53,926 nucleotides of DNA from Brumimicrobium sp035497735 (GCA_035497735.1 DATJCX010000002.1:1-53926), one strand, 5' to 3'; counted from the first letter of the stretch, positions 7,194 through 16,442 are shown. The notes: generated by a model not told the origin, from the letters alone. Made by a program: numbers and translations.

Positions 7194-8717
7194 ATGAAAG
7201 ACACAGACAATATAGAGTTGACCTATCTAACAATCGAAGATTATGAAGATTTAAAGAAGGCTATGCTTATTTCCTATCCTAATATGGAGAGTTATTGGGA
7301 AAAAACACAAATCGAAAAATTACTTTCTATCTTCCCAGATGGTCAAGTAGTAATAAAGGTAAATGGCAAACTTGCTGGTAGTGCTTTAAGTATTATTGTC
7401 AACTATAGTAAATACGAAAACAATCATACCTATTCTGCTATAACCGCAAATGGAACTTTTAAGTCGCACGATAAAAACGGCGATGTTCTCTATGGAATTG
7501 ACGTTTTTATTCTTCCAGAATACAGAGGTTTACGACTCGGTAGAAGACTTTACGATTATAGAAAAGGACTGTGCGAAAAGTTAAACTTAAAAGGAATTGC
7601 CTTTGGTGGAAGAATGCCTAATTACAACAAGTACGCGAAGGAATTATCTCCAAAAGAATACATTGACAAGGTTAAAAGTAAAGAAATCTATGATCCTGTT
7701 TTAGATTTTCAAATCTCAAACGACTTCTTTCCTACTCGCATTCTTAAGAATTATCTAAAAGGTGATGTAGACTCCAATGAGTATGCGATGCTAATGGAGT
7801 GGCGAAACATTTATTTTGAAAAAACTTCTAAACGAATAATTCCAACTAAACGCGTTGTAAGACTTGGTTTGATACAATGGCAAATGAGACATTACAAAGA
7901 TATGGACGCTTTATTGGAGCAAGCAGAATTCTTTGTTGAATCCTTAGCAGGTTATCATTCCGACTTTGCAGTTTTCCCAGAACTTTTTAATGCACCTTTG
8001 ATGGGAGCGTATAATCATTTATCGGAAGCAGAAGCTATTCGAGAATTAGCAAAATATACACATCAAATTGTTTTAGAATTCTCAAAACTAGCAATTAGTT
8101 ACAACATCAATATCGTTTCGGGTAGTATGCCAGAATTAAGAGACGGTGTGTTGTACAACGTTGGATACCTATGCCACCGAGATGGTAGAATTGAAGGGTA
8201 TGAAAAGATTCATATCACACCAAACGAAGTGAAATTTTGGGGAATTCAAGGTGGAAATGAAATCCGCGTATTCGACACAGACTGTGGAAAGGTTGGTGTA
8301 CTTATTTGTTACGACACGGAGTTTCCTGAACTAGGCCGTTTACTTGCAGATGAAGGAATGGAAATTCTATTTGTTCCTTTCTTAACGGATACACAAAACA
8401 GCTACTCGCGAGTTAGACACTGTGCACAGGCTCGTGCGATTGAAAACGAATGTTATGTCGCTATTGCGGGTAGTGTGGGCAACTTACCTAAGGTTCACAA
8501 CATGGATATTCAATTTGCTCAGTCGATGGTATTTACGCCTTGTGACTTTGCATTCCCAACAAACGGAATAAAAGCGGAGGCTACACCTAATACAGAAATG
8601 ATTCTAGTAGCAGATGTTGATTTAGACTTATTGCTAGAATTGAATGAATTTGGTAGCGTTCAAAACATTAAAGATAGAAGGCTAGACTTATTTGACTTAA
8701 AAAAGAAGTCTATATAA
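7194..8717 (+). CDS. Fused GNAT acetyltransferase / carbon-nitrogen hydrolase
   Basis: The 507-residue product joins two enzymes. Residues about 5-200 form a GNAT acetyltransferase with the acetyl-CoA loop region DVFILPEYRGLRLGRRLYDY. Residues about 220-500 form a nitrilase-superfamily amidohydrolase with the full catalytic triad Glu263 (FPELF), Lys338 (YEKIH) and Cys372 (LICYDTEFPE). This fusion is a recognised family in several bacterial phyla, but its substrate is not established; hydrolysis of an amide and acylation of an amine in one pathway is plausible. The gene stands alone, convergent with the PhnA-like gene and separated from it by a hairpin. Confidence 0.92.
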   Translation: MKDTDNIELTYLTIEDYEDLKKAMLISYPNMESYWEKTQIEKLLSIFPDGQVVIKVNGKLAGSALSIIVNYSKYENNHTYSAITANGTFKSHDKNGDVLYGIDVFILPEYRGLRLGRRLYDYRKGLCEKLNLKGIAFGGRMPNYNKYAKELSPKEYIDKVKSKEIYDPVLDFQISNDFFPTRILKNYLKGDVDSNEYAMLMEWRNIYFEKTSKRIIPTKRVVRLGLIQWQMRHYKDMDALLEQAEFFVESLAGYHSDFAVFPELFNAPLMGAYNHLSEAEAIRELAKYTHQIVLEFSKLAISYNINIVSGSMPELRDGVLYNVGYLCHRDGRIEGYEKIHITPNEVKFWGIQGGNEIRVFDTDCGKVGVLICYDTEFPELGRLLADEGMEILFVPFLTDTQNSYSRVRHCAQARAIENECYVAIAGSVGNLPKVHNMDIQFAQSMVFTPCDFAFPTNGIKAEATPNTEMILVADVDLDLLLELNEFGSVQNIKDRRLDLFDLKKKSI

Positions 8718-8732
8718 ATTTCAAAGAAAAAA

Positions 8733-8758
8733 CGTATCCTACTTTTCAGTCGGATACG
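8733..8758 (-). terminator. Terminator after the PhnA-like gene
   Basis: CGTATCC (8733-8739) pairs with GGATACG (8752-8758) around a 12-nt loop. On the minus strand the stem is followed by six T, so it ends the PhnA-like transcript; on the plus strand there is no T run. Confidence 0.75.
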
Positions 8759-8773
8759 CTCTATCAACAATAA

Positions 8774-9349
8774 TTACATTTTCTTTACGTAATCTGTAAT
8801 AATCACAATATGCTGACCATCTACTCTACCTTCAATGAATTTAGCGTTTTCATGATCTAAAGAAATACGTCTAACAGCAGTTCCACGTTTAGCAATCATA
8901 CTAGAACCTTTTACGGGTAAGTCTTTGATTAAAACAACTGAATCACCAGCTTCTAATACAACTCCATTGCAATCTCTATGAACGATTTGATCTTCTGTTT
9001 CAGTCGCTGCTGCAACTCCTTCTTTGGCCCAAGCTAAATCTTCGTCTTCTATGTAAATCATGTCTAACAAATCACTTGCCCAACTTTCACCTCTCAGCTT
9101 ATTTAGCATTCTCCAAGCAACAACTTTTACTGCTGAAATTTCGCTCCACATACTTTCGTTTAGACAATGCCAGTCATTTACAACGATTTTATCGTCATCA
9201 TTAATTTGCGTGTTGCAGTTTTCACAAACTAGAATCGCATTTTCTTCTGACTTCTCAACTCTTGGTGGTACAAGATAAACCGTCAATTCTTCTGTTGAAG
9301 CACACAATTCACATTTGTTATCGCTTCTCTTCTTTAAATTCTCTAACAT
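8774..9349 (-). CDS. PhnA/YjdM-like zinc-ribbon protein
   Basis: The product from ATG 9349 is 191 residues. An upstream TTG at 9376 would add nine hydrophobic residues that do not belong to the family. The N-terminus carries two CxxC pairs (CELC and CENC) that form a zinc ribbon. The C-terminal 70 residues are the conserved PhnA domain (DCNGVVLEAGDSVVLIKDL through IVIITDYVKK), an SH3-like barrel. Despite the PhnA name, members are not the phosphonoacetate hydrolase and have no proven role in phosphonate use. The middle region is longer than in E. coli YjdM, as is common in Bacteroidota. It is the last minus-strand gene before a terminator. Confidence 0.88.
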   Translation of the reverse strand: MLENLKKRSDNKCELCASTEELTVYLVPPRVEKSEENAILVCENCNTQINDDDKIVVNDWHCLNESMWSEISAVKVVAWRMLNKLRGESWASDLLDMIYIEDEDLAWAKEGVAAATETEDQIVHRDCNGVVLEAGDSVVLIKDLPVKGSSMIAKRGTAVRRISLDHENAKFIEGRVDGQHIVIITDYVKKM

Positions 9350-9430
9350 TCCTAATAGTAAAAAAATAATAAACAAAGATAAGCATAATAATTGTCATCA
9401 TGAAAATGATATAAATCACTAAATAAGGGA

Positions 9431-9556
9431 CAAAAAAAGTGGATGTCTCAAAAACAGGGAACTGCTGCGTTGTTTTCATTGTCAACACCATGCATCTCAC
9501 TCACTTTTGAAACATCCACTACTATATTATAATGTTGCTCTTTTGAGGCGGTTACT
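9431..9556 (-). repeat. Two-hairpin 3'-UTR element, copy B, after the M49 peptidase gene
   Basis: Read on the minus strand the element starts 24 nt after the peptidase stop. It has a short hairpin (CTC 9538-9540 with GAG 9545-9547 around four bases), a variable linker, then a 17-bp stem (9504-9520 with 9438-9454, two G-U pairs) closing a 49-nt loop, then seven T. The end is therefore a terminator. It shares GTTGCTCTTT, the stem sequence AGTGGAT-TTCAAAAGT and the start of the loop with copy A at 11710-11811, in the same orientation. Copy B has an extra ~17 nt in the large loop. Confidence 0.75.
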
Positions 9557-9580
9557 GTCTAAGTTATTACCTCTAAAAAC

Positions 9581-11626
9581 TTATGGCTTTAAAAAACCGT
9601 ATTCTTCAGAATATTTCATCATCTGATCTACAAAGTTTTTAGGATAAGTAATCTTCACATCGATAATATCCCCATTGTCATCCATTACCGGAACTAATTC
9701 TGGATTCACAAAACCACTGTATGGTGCGATATCTAAATGAGAAACTCTTTCTAGAACTTCCTTGTGAATATCTTGGTCCACTTTAACAGCATACGTTTCA
9801 ATTAAATGCTTTCCTGCTTTAAAATCTCCTTCCGATTTAATTCTTTGAATTTCTCTCAACAAGTCACCAAACAATACACGTAAAGCTTCATAGTCGTTTA
9901 CTTTAAAGTATGTTTTGCCGTCTCTTACGATTTTCTCAATTACATTGTCTGCTTGACCTTTCTCATACGCCCATGCAGCAACCAACTGACGGTTTCTCAT
10001 GTGAGACTCCTCGATGTCAGCGCCTAATTTGATTCTTTGTAACTGTGTCATCAAACCATTTCTGATGTATCCATCATACTCAGATTTACCAACTTCTAAT
10101 GATTCCATCAATCCTAATTCAACTAACTTCTCATCCATTAAATAGTAAAGTCCAACTAAGTCAGCTCTTGCTTCTTCCAATGCACTAGCGTAACTCTTTA
10201 ATGTTGTTGCAGGAACCCCTACACCTTCATTTAACTTTCCACTAGCATGTCCAACAACCTCATGTAAGGTTGTATGCAGTTTAGATCCAAGATTAGAGTG
10301 CTTCTTTGCTCTATCAGCTTCTTCCTTATCAAAAGCAAATTCGTCAATCATTGAGCTTCCTGAAGCATTTTCGTAAGCTTCTATGATATTACCTAAACTT
10401 ACAGATTTTGAACCATGAGCTTCACGAATCCAATCTGCATTCGGTAAATTGATTCCAATTGGTGTTGCAGGCGAAGCGTCTCCAGACTCTCCTACTACTT
10501 CAACAACTTTATAAGTTACTCCGGTAACTTTCTTCTTTTTGTGTTCATTCATGATTGAAGAGTTATCTTCAAACCATTGAACGTTATCTTGAAGAACTTT
10601 CATTTGATTAGAAGCTTCAAAATCTTTAATTTGAACAACACTTTCATAGTTTGCTCTATATCCAATAGCGTCTCCATAAACTTCGATGAATCCATTGATA
10701 TAGTCAATATCCCCATCTGTTGAAACTGCCCATGCAATACTGTAAGCATCCCAGTCTTTTAAATCTCCTGTATGATAGTACTTGATAAGCAATTTCAAAG
10801 CTTCTGATTGTGCATCGTTCTCAGCAACGTCAGCCGCTTTTTCTAACCAGTAAACAACTTTCTCTAAAGCCTCACCGTACATTCCACCAATCTTCCAAGG
10901 AATCTCTTCAATTTCTCCTTTTTCATTAAGGATCATTTTAGAGTTTAATCCATAAGAAATTGGTTGTGGATCGTTTGCTTTCTTGATTTTATCGTAGTAA
11001 GCATCAACCATCGCTGAAGTTACTCCTTCACCATAGAAGTTGTTTGCACTACCGCTAACTAGTCCTTTAGTCTCGTCAAGATTCACTCGTTTATTATCTA
11101 GGTCTGGATTAAAAATAACTTCTTTTACTTCGTCTCTTAACTTCGTTTTTGTCGCTGCTAATAATTCATCTAAATATTCACGGCTAAAGTCTGGTGTGAA
11201 TTTATCCATAGAATAGTGATGGTGAATTCCATTTGCAAACCAAAGTTGTTTCAGGTAAACCATGAAATCATTCCAGTCTTCTCCTTTTTCTCCTTCGTAA
11301 TTTCTAACGATATTCTCTAATGCATAACGAATTTCTAAGTTGTGCTTATAGTTTTGATCGTAGTTAATATCACGACCTGCATAACCAGCTTGCGTTAAAT
11401 AGTAAACGTACTTCTTTTGTTGTAATGTTAAGTTATCAAAATCTTTAGCTTGATAACGCAATATTCTAAGATCTTTAAATCTGTCGATTTCCCATTGAAA
11501 ATCTTCTGCGGACTCTTCAGCTTCTGTTGTAGTTTCTGTTTTAACAGCGTTATCCGCATTTTCACCACATGAAAATAGAATTCCGACTGCAAAAGCACTT
11601 AATACGATTTTTTTCATTCTGTTCAT
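9581..11626 (-). CDS. Dipeptidyl-peptidase III family (M49) lipoprotein
   Basis: The chosen start (11626) gives 681 residues beginning with a lipoprotein signal peptide, VLSAFAVGILFSC, whose cysteine would be lipidated. A longer open frame to 11773 runs through a repeated terminator-like element and is not used. The zinc site is HEVVGHASGK (HExxGH, the M49 signature) with the second motif EEARADLVGLYYL supplying the third ligand, so the peptidase should be active. M49 enzymes release dipeptides from the N-terminus of short peptides. The lipid anchor places it at the periplasmic face of a membrane or on the surface, suiting peptide scavenging. It is bracketed by two copies of a 3'-UTR element (after folD and after itself). 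Confidence 0.92.
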   Translation of the reverse strand: MNRMKKIVLSAFAVGILFSCGENADNAVKTETTTEAEESAEDFQWEIDRFKDLRILRYQAKDFDNLTLQQKKYVYYLTQAGYAGRDINYDQNYKHNLEIRYALENIVRNYEGEKGEDWNDFMVYLKQLWFANGIHHHYSMDKFTPDFSREYLDELLAATKTKLRDEVKEVIFNPDLDNKRVNLDETKGLVSGSANNFYGEGVTSAMVDAYYDKIKKANDPQPISYGLNSKMILNEKGEIEEIPWKIGGMYGEALEKVVYWLEKAADVAENDAQSEALKLLIKYYHTGDLKDWDAYSIAWAVSTDGDIDYINGFIEVYGDAIGYRANYESVVQIKDFEASNQMKVLQDNVQWFEDNSSIMNEHKKKKVTGVTYKVVEVVGESGDASPATPIGINLPNADWIREAHGSKSVSLGNIIEAYENASGSSMIDEFAFDKEEADRAKKHSNLGSKLHTTLHEVVGHASGKLNEGVGVPATTLKSYASALEEARADLVGLYYLMDEKLVELGLMESLEVGKSEYDGYIRNGLMTQLQRIKLGADIEESHMRNRQLVAAWAYEKGQADNVIEKIVRDGKTYFKVNDYEALRVLFGDLLREIQRIKSEGDFKAGKHLIETYAVKVDQDIHKEVLERVSHLDIAPYSGFVNPELVPVMDDNGDIIDVKITYPKNFVDQMMKYSEEYGFLKP

Positions 11627-11709
11627 TTTTTTGAAATTCGAATTTACGAATTTAAATTGAAAAGTAAGAAGATTGCATGGTAAAACTTTAAACATAAAGC
11701 CTTTAAAAC

Positions 11710-11811
11710 AAAAAAGTGGATATCCCAAAACCGTAGAACTGACTTGCATTTCACCGACTTTTGAAAAATCCACTAAATTAGTATGAAAGTTGCTCTTTAG
11801 AGAAAGCTACT
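11710..11811 (-). repeat. Two-hairpin 3'-UTR element, copy A, after folD
   Basis: On the minus strand the element starts 20 nt after the folD stop. A short hairpin (CTCT 11793-11796 with AGAG 11799-11802) is followed by a linker and a 16-bp stem (11759-11774 with 11715-11730, one mismatch and two G-U pairs) closing a 28-nt loop, then six T. It aligns along most of its length with copy B at 9431-9556. The long open frame that crosses it toward the peptidase is not coding in copy B, so conservation is at the RNA or DNA level. Confidence 0.75.
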
Positions 11812-11830
11812 TCATGTCAAAATATATTTT

Positions 11831-12709
11831 TTACTTATTGTTCAACTCCATTGCCTTCAATGTATTCATCATTAAAGAAACAATCGTCATTGGTCCAACT
11901 CCACCTGGCACAGGTGTCATGAATGAAGCTTTTTCTTTTAATCCTTCAAAATCAACATCACCAACGATGCGGTAACCTGATTTTCTAGAAGCATCTTCAA
12001 CACGTGTAATTCCAACGTCAACAATAACAACTCCATCTTTTACCATATCTGTTTTCAAGAATTCTGGAATTCCGATTGCAGTGATGATGATGTCACCTTG
12101 TAAAGTAATTTCTTTTAGATTTTTAGTTCTTGAATGCGCCATAGTAACCGTTGAGTTACCTGGATTGGTATTTCTTGCCATCAGAATACTCATTGGTGAA
12201 CCAACAATGTGAGAACGTCCGATTACCACACAGTGTTTTCCAGAAGTTTCTACATTGTATCTTTTCAACAACTCTAATATTCCTGCTGGAGTTGCCGGCA
12301 AAAATCCTGGCAAGTTAAGCACCATTCTCCCTAAGTTCGTTGGATGAAAACCATCTACGTCCTTCGTTGGGTCGATAGCTAAGGTAATTTTCTTTTCGTC
12401 AATGTGCTTTGGCAATGGCAACTGAACGATAAAACCATCAATTTCGTGGTCATTATTCAACTCGTGAACTTTTGCAAGAAGTTCCTCTTCAGAGATTGTC
12501 TCGTCTAAGTGAATTAAAGTACTTTCGAAACCTATTTCTTTACAAGCTCTAACTTTTGCGCCAACATAAGTCAAAGAACCACCATCATTTCCAACTAATA
12601 CAGCTGCTAAGTGTGGGAGTTTCTGTCCTTTTACTCGTCTTTCTTCAACAGCTTTCGCTAATTCTAAACGAATTGCTTGCGATGTTTCTTTACCGTCTAA
12701 TATTTGCAT
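11831..12709 (-). CDS. folD: Methylenetetrahydrofolate dehydrogenase / methenyltetrahydrofolate cyclohydrolase
   Basis: The 292-residue product interconverts 5,10-methylene- and 10-formyl-tetrahydrofolate with NADP, feeding purine, thymidylate and formyl-Met synthesis in the cytoplasm. The catalytic segment SLTYVGAKVRACKEIG holds the Tyr and Lys of the YxxxK motif; the second signature IDGFIVQLPLPKH and the Rossmann loop GRSHIVGSPMSILMARN are intact, and the protein ends with the usual PVPGGVGPMTIVSLMMNT. An in-frame TTG six bases upstream is not needed; the ATG at 12709 gives the family N-terminus. It lies between typA (100 nt upstream with a terminator) and the M49 peptidase. Confidence 0.97.
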   Translation of the reverse strand: MQILDGKETSQAIRLELAKAVEERRVKGQKLPHLAAVLVGNDGGSLTYVGAKVRACKEIGFESTLIHLDETISEEELLAKVHELNNDHEIDGFIVQLPLPKHIDEKKITLAIDPTKDVDGFHPTNLGRMVLNLPGFLPATPAGILELLKRYNVETSGKHCVVIGRSHIVGSPMSILMARNTNPGNSTVTMAHSRTKNLKEITLQGDIIITAIGIPEFLKTDMVKDGVVIVDVGITRVEDASRKSGYRIVGDVDFEGLKEKASFMTPVPGGVGPMTIVSLMMNTLKAMELNNK

Positions 12710-12768
12710 TTTCAAAATCTTTTTTACAAAAATAGAATTTTATTTATTGGAAAAAAAGAATAATAAAA

Positions 12769-12796
12769 AAGCGGACAAAATTTCTTTTGCCCGCTT
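12769..12796 (-). terminator. Terminator after typA
   Basis: AAGCGGACAAAA (12769-12780) pairs with TTTTGCCCGCTT (12785-12796), one mismatch or wobble, 4-nt loop. The minus strand continues with six T. It lies 13 nt past the typA stop. Confidence 0.9.
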
Positions 12797-12809
12797 GCAT
12801 AATATTCGA

Positions 12810-14597
12810 TTATTTTCCTGCTCTCTTTCTTTCCATTTCCGTTAAATGAATTTTACGGATTCTTAAAGAATGAGGAGTAACTTCTACGTATTCATCGGAT
12901 TGGATGTATTCTAAACTTTCTTCCAACGACATTTTGATAGCAGGTGCTAACCTTACTTTCTCATCTGTACCAGAAGAACGCATGTTAGACAGTTTCTTAG
13001 TTTTAGTTACGTTAACAACTAAATCCCCATGTCTAGAGTTTTCTCCAATAACCTGACCTTCATAAATCGGGTCGTTTGGATCAATAAAGAAACGTCCTCT
13101 ATCTTGTAAGTTATTCAAAGAATATGGAATAGCATTTCCTTTCTCCATAGAAATTAAAGAACCGTTCTGACGTCCAGGGATTTCTCCTCTGAATGGTTGA
13201 AATTCAATAAATCTATGGTTCATGATAGCCTCACCAGCTGTTTGAGTCAAGATATAGTTACGTAAACCGATAATACCACGAGAAGGAATGATAAAGTCAA
13301 CCACCATACGGTCTCCTTTAGCAACCATGTTTGTCATTTCACCTTTACGTCTAGCTACCGCTTCAACAATTGTTCCTGAATGTGATTCAGGTAAGTCAAC
13401 TGTTAACTCTTCAATTGGTTCGTGCTTAACACCATCAATTTCTTTGATAATTACTTGTGGTTGTCCTACTTGCAATTCGTATCCTTCACGGCGCATTTCC
13501 TCAATCAATACTGATAAGTGCAATACTCCTCTACCAAATACCATCCATTTGTCAGCCTTATCTGTTGGCATAACGCGCAACGCTAAGTTCTTTTCAAGTT
13601 CTTTTTTCAAACGCTCTTCAACGTGACGAGAAGTAACAAATTTACCATCTTGTCCGAAGAAAGGAGAGTCGTTAATTGAGAACATCATGCTCATTGTAGG
13701 TTCATCGATAGCGATTTTCCCTAATGGCTCTGGATTTTCAACATCACAAATAGAGTCTCCAATTTCAAATCCTTCAATACCTGTGATAGCACAAATATCT
13801 CCTGGCTGAACACTGTCCACTTTTATACGCTCCATACCTGCGAAAACGTATGTTTCTTTGATACGGTGCTTTTGGTGAGACCCATCAGAGTTTTTCACCA
13901 ATATGATTGGCATTCCTGGCTTAAGAATACCTCTGTGTAAACGACCGATTGCGATACGTCCTACATAAGAAGAGAAATCTAATGAAGTAATCAACATTTG
14001 TGTATTTCCTTCTTCAATTTCTTGAGGTGCAAAGTATGCTAAAATCTTATCTAATAAGGCATTAATGTTTGTCGTTTGGTTTTTCCAATCATCAGACATC
14101 CAATTGTTTTTGGCGGAACCATAAACAGAAGGGAAATCTAATTGCTCTTCATTCGCCTCAAGGTCAAACATCAAATCAAAAACCTTTTCGTGTACTTCTT
14201 CAGGTGTACAGTTTTCTTTGTCCACCTTATTAATTACCACTAAAGGTTTAAGTCCCAATTCTAGCGCTTTCTGCAGTACAAAGCGCGTTTGAGGCATTGG
14301 GCCTTCAAAAGCATCTACCAGTAAACATACACCATCAGCCATGTTTAAAACACGCTCTACTTCACCACCGAAATCGGCGTGACCTGGAGTATCAATGATA
14401 TTAATCTTTGTACCTTTATATTTGATAGAAACAGTTTTTGAAACGATCGTGATTCCTCTCTCTCTTTCTAGGTCATTATTATCCATTAACGTTTCGCTAC
14501 TGGTAATTTTTTCTTCACTCGCTTCAATAATTTTGTTAACCAACGTTGTTTTACCGTGGTCAACGTGCGCAATAATTGCGATATTTCTAATTTCCAT
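12810..14597 (-). CDS. typA: Ribosome-associated GTPase TypA/BipA
   Basis: The 595-residue product is a translational GTPase of the EF-G/LepA group that acts on the ribosome and supports subunit assembly and growth at low temperature. The G-domain motifs are visible: AHVDHGKTT near the N-terminus, DTPGHADFGGEVER and NKVD. Domains II, III and V follow, and the family-specific C-terminal domain ends SLRIRKIHLTEMERKRAGK. It starts 28 nt after the DEAD-box helicase gene on the same strand, so the two are probably one operon. Both products act on RNA or ribosomes, and both families include members important in the cold; a functional pairing is inference. Confidence 0.97.
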   Translation of the reverse strand: MEIRNIAIIAHVDHGKTTLVNKIIEASEEKITSSETLMDNNDLERERGITIVSKTVSIKYKGTKINIIDTPGHADFGGEVERVLNMADGVCLLVDAFEGPMPQTRFVLQKALELGLKPLVVINKVDKENCTPEEVHEKVFDLMFDLEANEEQLDFPSVYGSAKNNWMSDDWKNQTTNINALLDKILAYFAPQEIEEGNTQMLITSLDFSSYVGRIAIGRLHRGILKPGMPIILVKNSDGSHQKHRIKETYVFAGMERIKVDSVQPGDICAITGIEGFEIGDSICDVENPEPLGKIAIDEPTMSMMFSINDSPFFGQDGKFVTSRHVEERLKKELEKNLALRVMPTDKADKWMVFGRGVLHLSVLIEEMRREGYELQVGQPQVIIKEIDGVKHEPIEELTVDLPESHSGTIVEAVARRKGEMTNMVAKGDRMVVDFIIPSRGIIGLRNYILTQTAGEAIMNHRFIEFQPFRGEIPGRQNGSLISMEKGNAIPYSLNNLQDRGRFFIDPNDPIYEGQVIGENSRHGDLVVNVTKTKKLSNMRSSGTDEKVRLAPAIKMSLEESLEYIQSDEYVEVTPHSLRIRKIHLTEMERKRAGK

Positions 14598-14625
14598 TGT
14601 TTAATTTGGATTAATCTAATAAATA

Positions 14626-16413
14626 CTATCTTCTTCTACCAGTGCTGCTACCTCTGTCGCGATTTCCTCCAAAAGAACTTCTGCTTCCTCCGCCACTGCG
14701 ACCTCCGCTTCTTCCTTTGAATCCACCGCCACCGCTTCTTCCGCCACCGCTTCGACCACCGCCTCTACGACCATCTCTAGAACCGCCACTTTTTTGTTCG
14801 GTTTTTTCAATAGACATGTTCTTACCTTCGTAAGAAGCATCTTCCATCTTTCTAAGGATCATTTCAGTTTGGTCTTTATCAGCATCAAAGAATGAGAAGG
14901 CTGGCATCAAGTCAATTCTTCCAATTGCACTTGAATTCAATCCGGTATTATCACATAGTAAACGTAGAAGTGCTCCTGCGTTTAATCCGTCTTTTGTACC
15001 TAATGAAACGAAGAATCGTTGTTTTCCCTCATCAGTTCCCTCACGTCTTCCTCTACTAGGTCTTCCAGAATCTCTCTCGCCACCTGCTTCAGGCTTAGCG
15101 TTTAAGTTTCCAGCTTTCTTGTAATAGTCTAAGAAACGATTGAACTCGTCAGAAACGAACATTTTAACTACATCTTCTTTAGAGAAATCCTTAAGATCTT
15201 CTAGAATATGCGGAATAAATGGTGCGATTGCATCTTCGTTAACTGTTGTTTTCTTTACTCTATCAATCATAGATTCTAACTGAAGCGCACAAATAACTTC
15301 TGGCTCAGGGATTACTCCAAAAGTAAACTTTTGGCCTATGATTTTTTCAATCTGATTAATCTTGTATTTTTCACGTGTATTGATCAATACAATAGATTCA
15401 CCAGTGTTACCAGCACGAGCAGTTCTACCACTTCTATGTGTGTAGTTTTCAACTTCATCTGGCAAGTTGTAGTTAATTACATGGGAAATGTCATCCACGT
15501 CAATACCTCTTGCTGCAACGTCTGTCGCTACTAACAACTGGATACTTCTACTTCTGAAACGCGCCATTACACGGTCACGTTGTGCTTGTGATAAATCACC
15601 ATGCAAAGCTTCTGCGTTGTACCCATCTTTCCCCAATTTCTCGGCTACTTGTTGAGTTTCTATACGCGTACGGCAAAAAACTAAACCAAAGATCTTTGGA
15701 TTGAAGTCAATCAATCTCTTAAGAGCCTCATATCTGTCTCTTTCTTTAACAGAAAAATAGATATGATCTATATTTTTGTTTCCTTCGTTTTTGTTTCCTA
15801 TGCTCACCTCTAATGGGTCAGTCATATACATTTTCGCAATTTTTGCGACTTCATTTGGCATAGTTGCTGAAAACAACCATGTACTTTTTTCTACAGGTGT
15901 TTGATCTAAAATAAGGTCCAAATCTTCTTTGAAACCCATGTTTAGCATCTCATCTGCTTCGTCAAGAACAACTACTTCTACTTCTTCTAACCTAATCGCT
16001 TTACGCTTGATTAAGTCAACTAAACGACCAGGTGTGGCAACAACAATTGCTACTCCATCTCTTAATTTCTTAATTTGTCTAACGATATCTGAACCTCCGT
16101 AAACTGCTTCAACTTTAATAGGATCATACTTAGCGTAATTCTCTATATCTTTTGCAATTTGTAGGCACAACTCTCTTGTTGGACAGATTATTAAACCAAC
16201 TGGTGATTTTTTGTTTTCTGTAATTCTGTTTACTAATGGTAGTCCAAAAGCTGCAGTTTTTCCTGTTCCTGTTTGTGCTAATCCCACGAAATCGCTTTTC
16301 GCTTTTAGTAAATGAGGGATTGCTTCTGTCTGGATTGGTGTAGGCTGCTCAAACCCCATGTCTGTAACAGCTTTGACCACTTGGCTTCTCAGCCCTAAAT
16401 CTTTAAAGGTCAT
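14626..16413 (-). CDS. DEAD-box RNA helicase with DbpA-type RNA-binding domain and RGG tail
   Basis: The 595-residue product has all helicase motifs in order: Q motif (QPTPIQ), AQTGTGKT, PTREL, TPGRLVD, DEAD, SAT, ATDVAARGID and HRSGRTARAG. After a linker comes a DbpA/CsdA-like RNA-binding fold (FFVSLGTKDGLNAGALLRLL through RIDLMPAFSFFDAD), then about 55 residues of Gly, Arg and Ser repeats, a disordered RNA-binding tail. This layout is that of the CsdA/DeaD group used in ribosome assembly and mRNA remodelling. The repetitive tail makes spurious open frames on both strands near 14630-14840. A TATCTTTG -7 box lies 22 nt upstream of the start. It probably shares a transcript with typA. Confidence 0.95.
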   Translation of the reverse strand: MTFKDLGLRSQVVKAVTDMGFEQPTPIQTEAIPHLLKAKSDFVGLAQTGTGKTAAFGLPLVNRITENKKSPVGLIICPTRELCLQIAKDIENYAKYDPIKVEAVYGGSDIVRQIKKLRDGVAIVVATPGRLVDLIKRKAIRLEEVEVVVLDEADEMLNMGFKEDLDLILDQTPVEKSTWLFSATMPNEVAKIAKMYMTDPLEVSIGNKNEGNKNIDHIYFSVKERDRYEALKRLIDFNPKIFGLVFCRTRIETQQVAEKLGKDGYNAEALHGDLSQAQRDRVMARFRSRSIQLLVATDVAARGIDVDDISHVINYNLPDEVENYTHRSGRTARAGNTGESIVLINTREKYKINQIEKIIGQKFTFGVIPEPEVICALQLESMIDRVKKTTVNEDAIAPFIPHILEDLKDFSKEDVVKMFVSDEFNRFLDYYKKAGNLNAKPEAGGERDSGRPSRGRREGTDEGKQRFFVSLGTKDGLNAGALLRLLCDNTGLNSSAIGRIDLMPAFSFFDADKDQTEMILRKMEDASYEGKNMSIEKTEQKSGGSRDGRRGGGRSGGGRSGGGGFKGRSGGRSGGGSRSSFGGNRDRGSSTGRRR

Positions 16414-16434
16414 ATATTAATTTAAAATCGGGTG

Positions 16435-16442
16435 CAAAGATA
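16435..16442 (-). promoter_or_regulatory. -7 promoter box of the helicase-typA operon
   Basis: Minus-strand TATCTTTG matches TAnnTTTG and lies 22 nt upstream of the helicase ATG. A clear -33 box is not visible. Confidence 0.5.

Noticed and set aside
9318..9500. 60-codon open frame with hydrophobic residues overlapping the start of the PhnA-like gene
   Set aside because: It overlaps the PhnA-like coding start by about 30 nt and starts inside the large loop of 3'-UTR element B; no independent support. A genuine small membrane protein cannot be fully excluded.
11627..11773. N-terminal extension of the M49 peptidase
   Set aside because: It would precede a clear lipoprotein signal and runs through the repeated two-hairpin terminator element, whose other copy has a stop in the equivalent frame.
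9431..11811. The pair of repeats around the M49 peptidase as ends of a transposable element
   Set aside because: They are direct rather than inverted, of different length, each placed just after a stop codon, with no transposase or target duplication seen.
14616..14840. Open frames on both strands across the glycine/arginine-rich tail of the DEAD-box helicase
   Set aside because: They mirror the repetitive GGN/CGN codons of the helicase tail, have no start context and show low-complexity Ala/Val/Glu or Pro/Leu composition.
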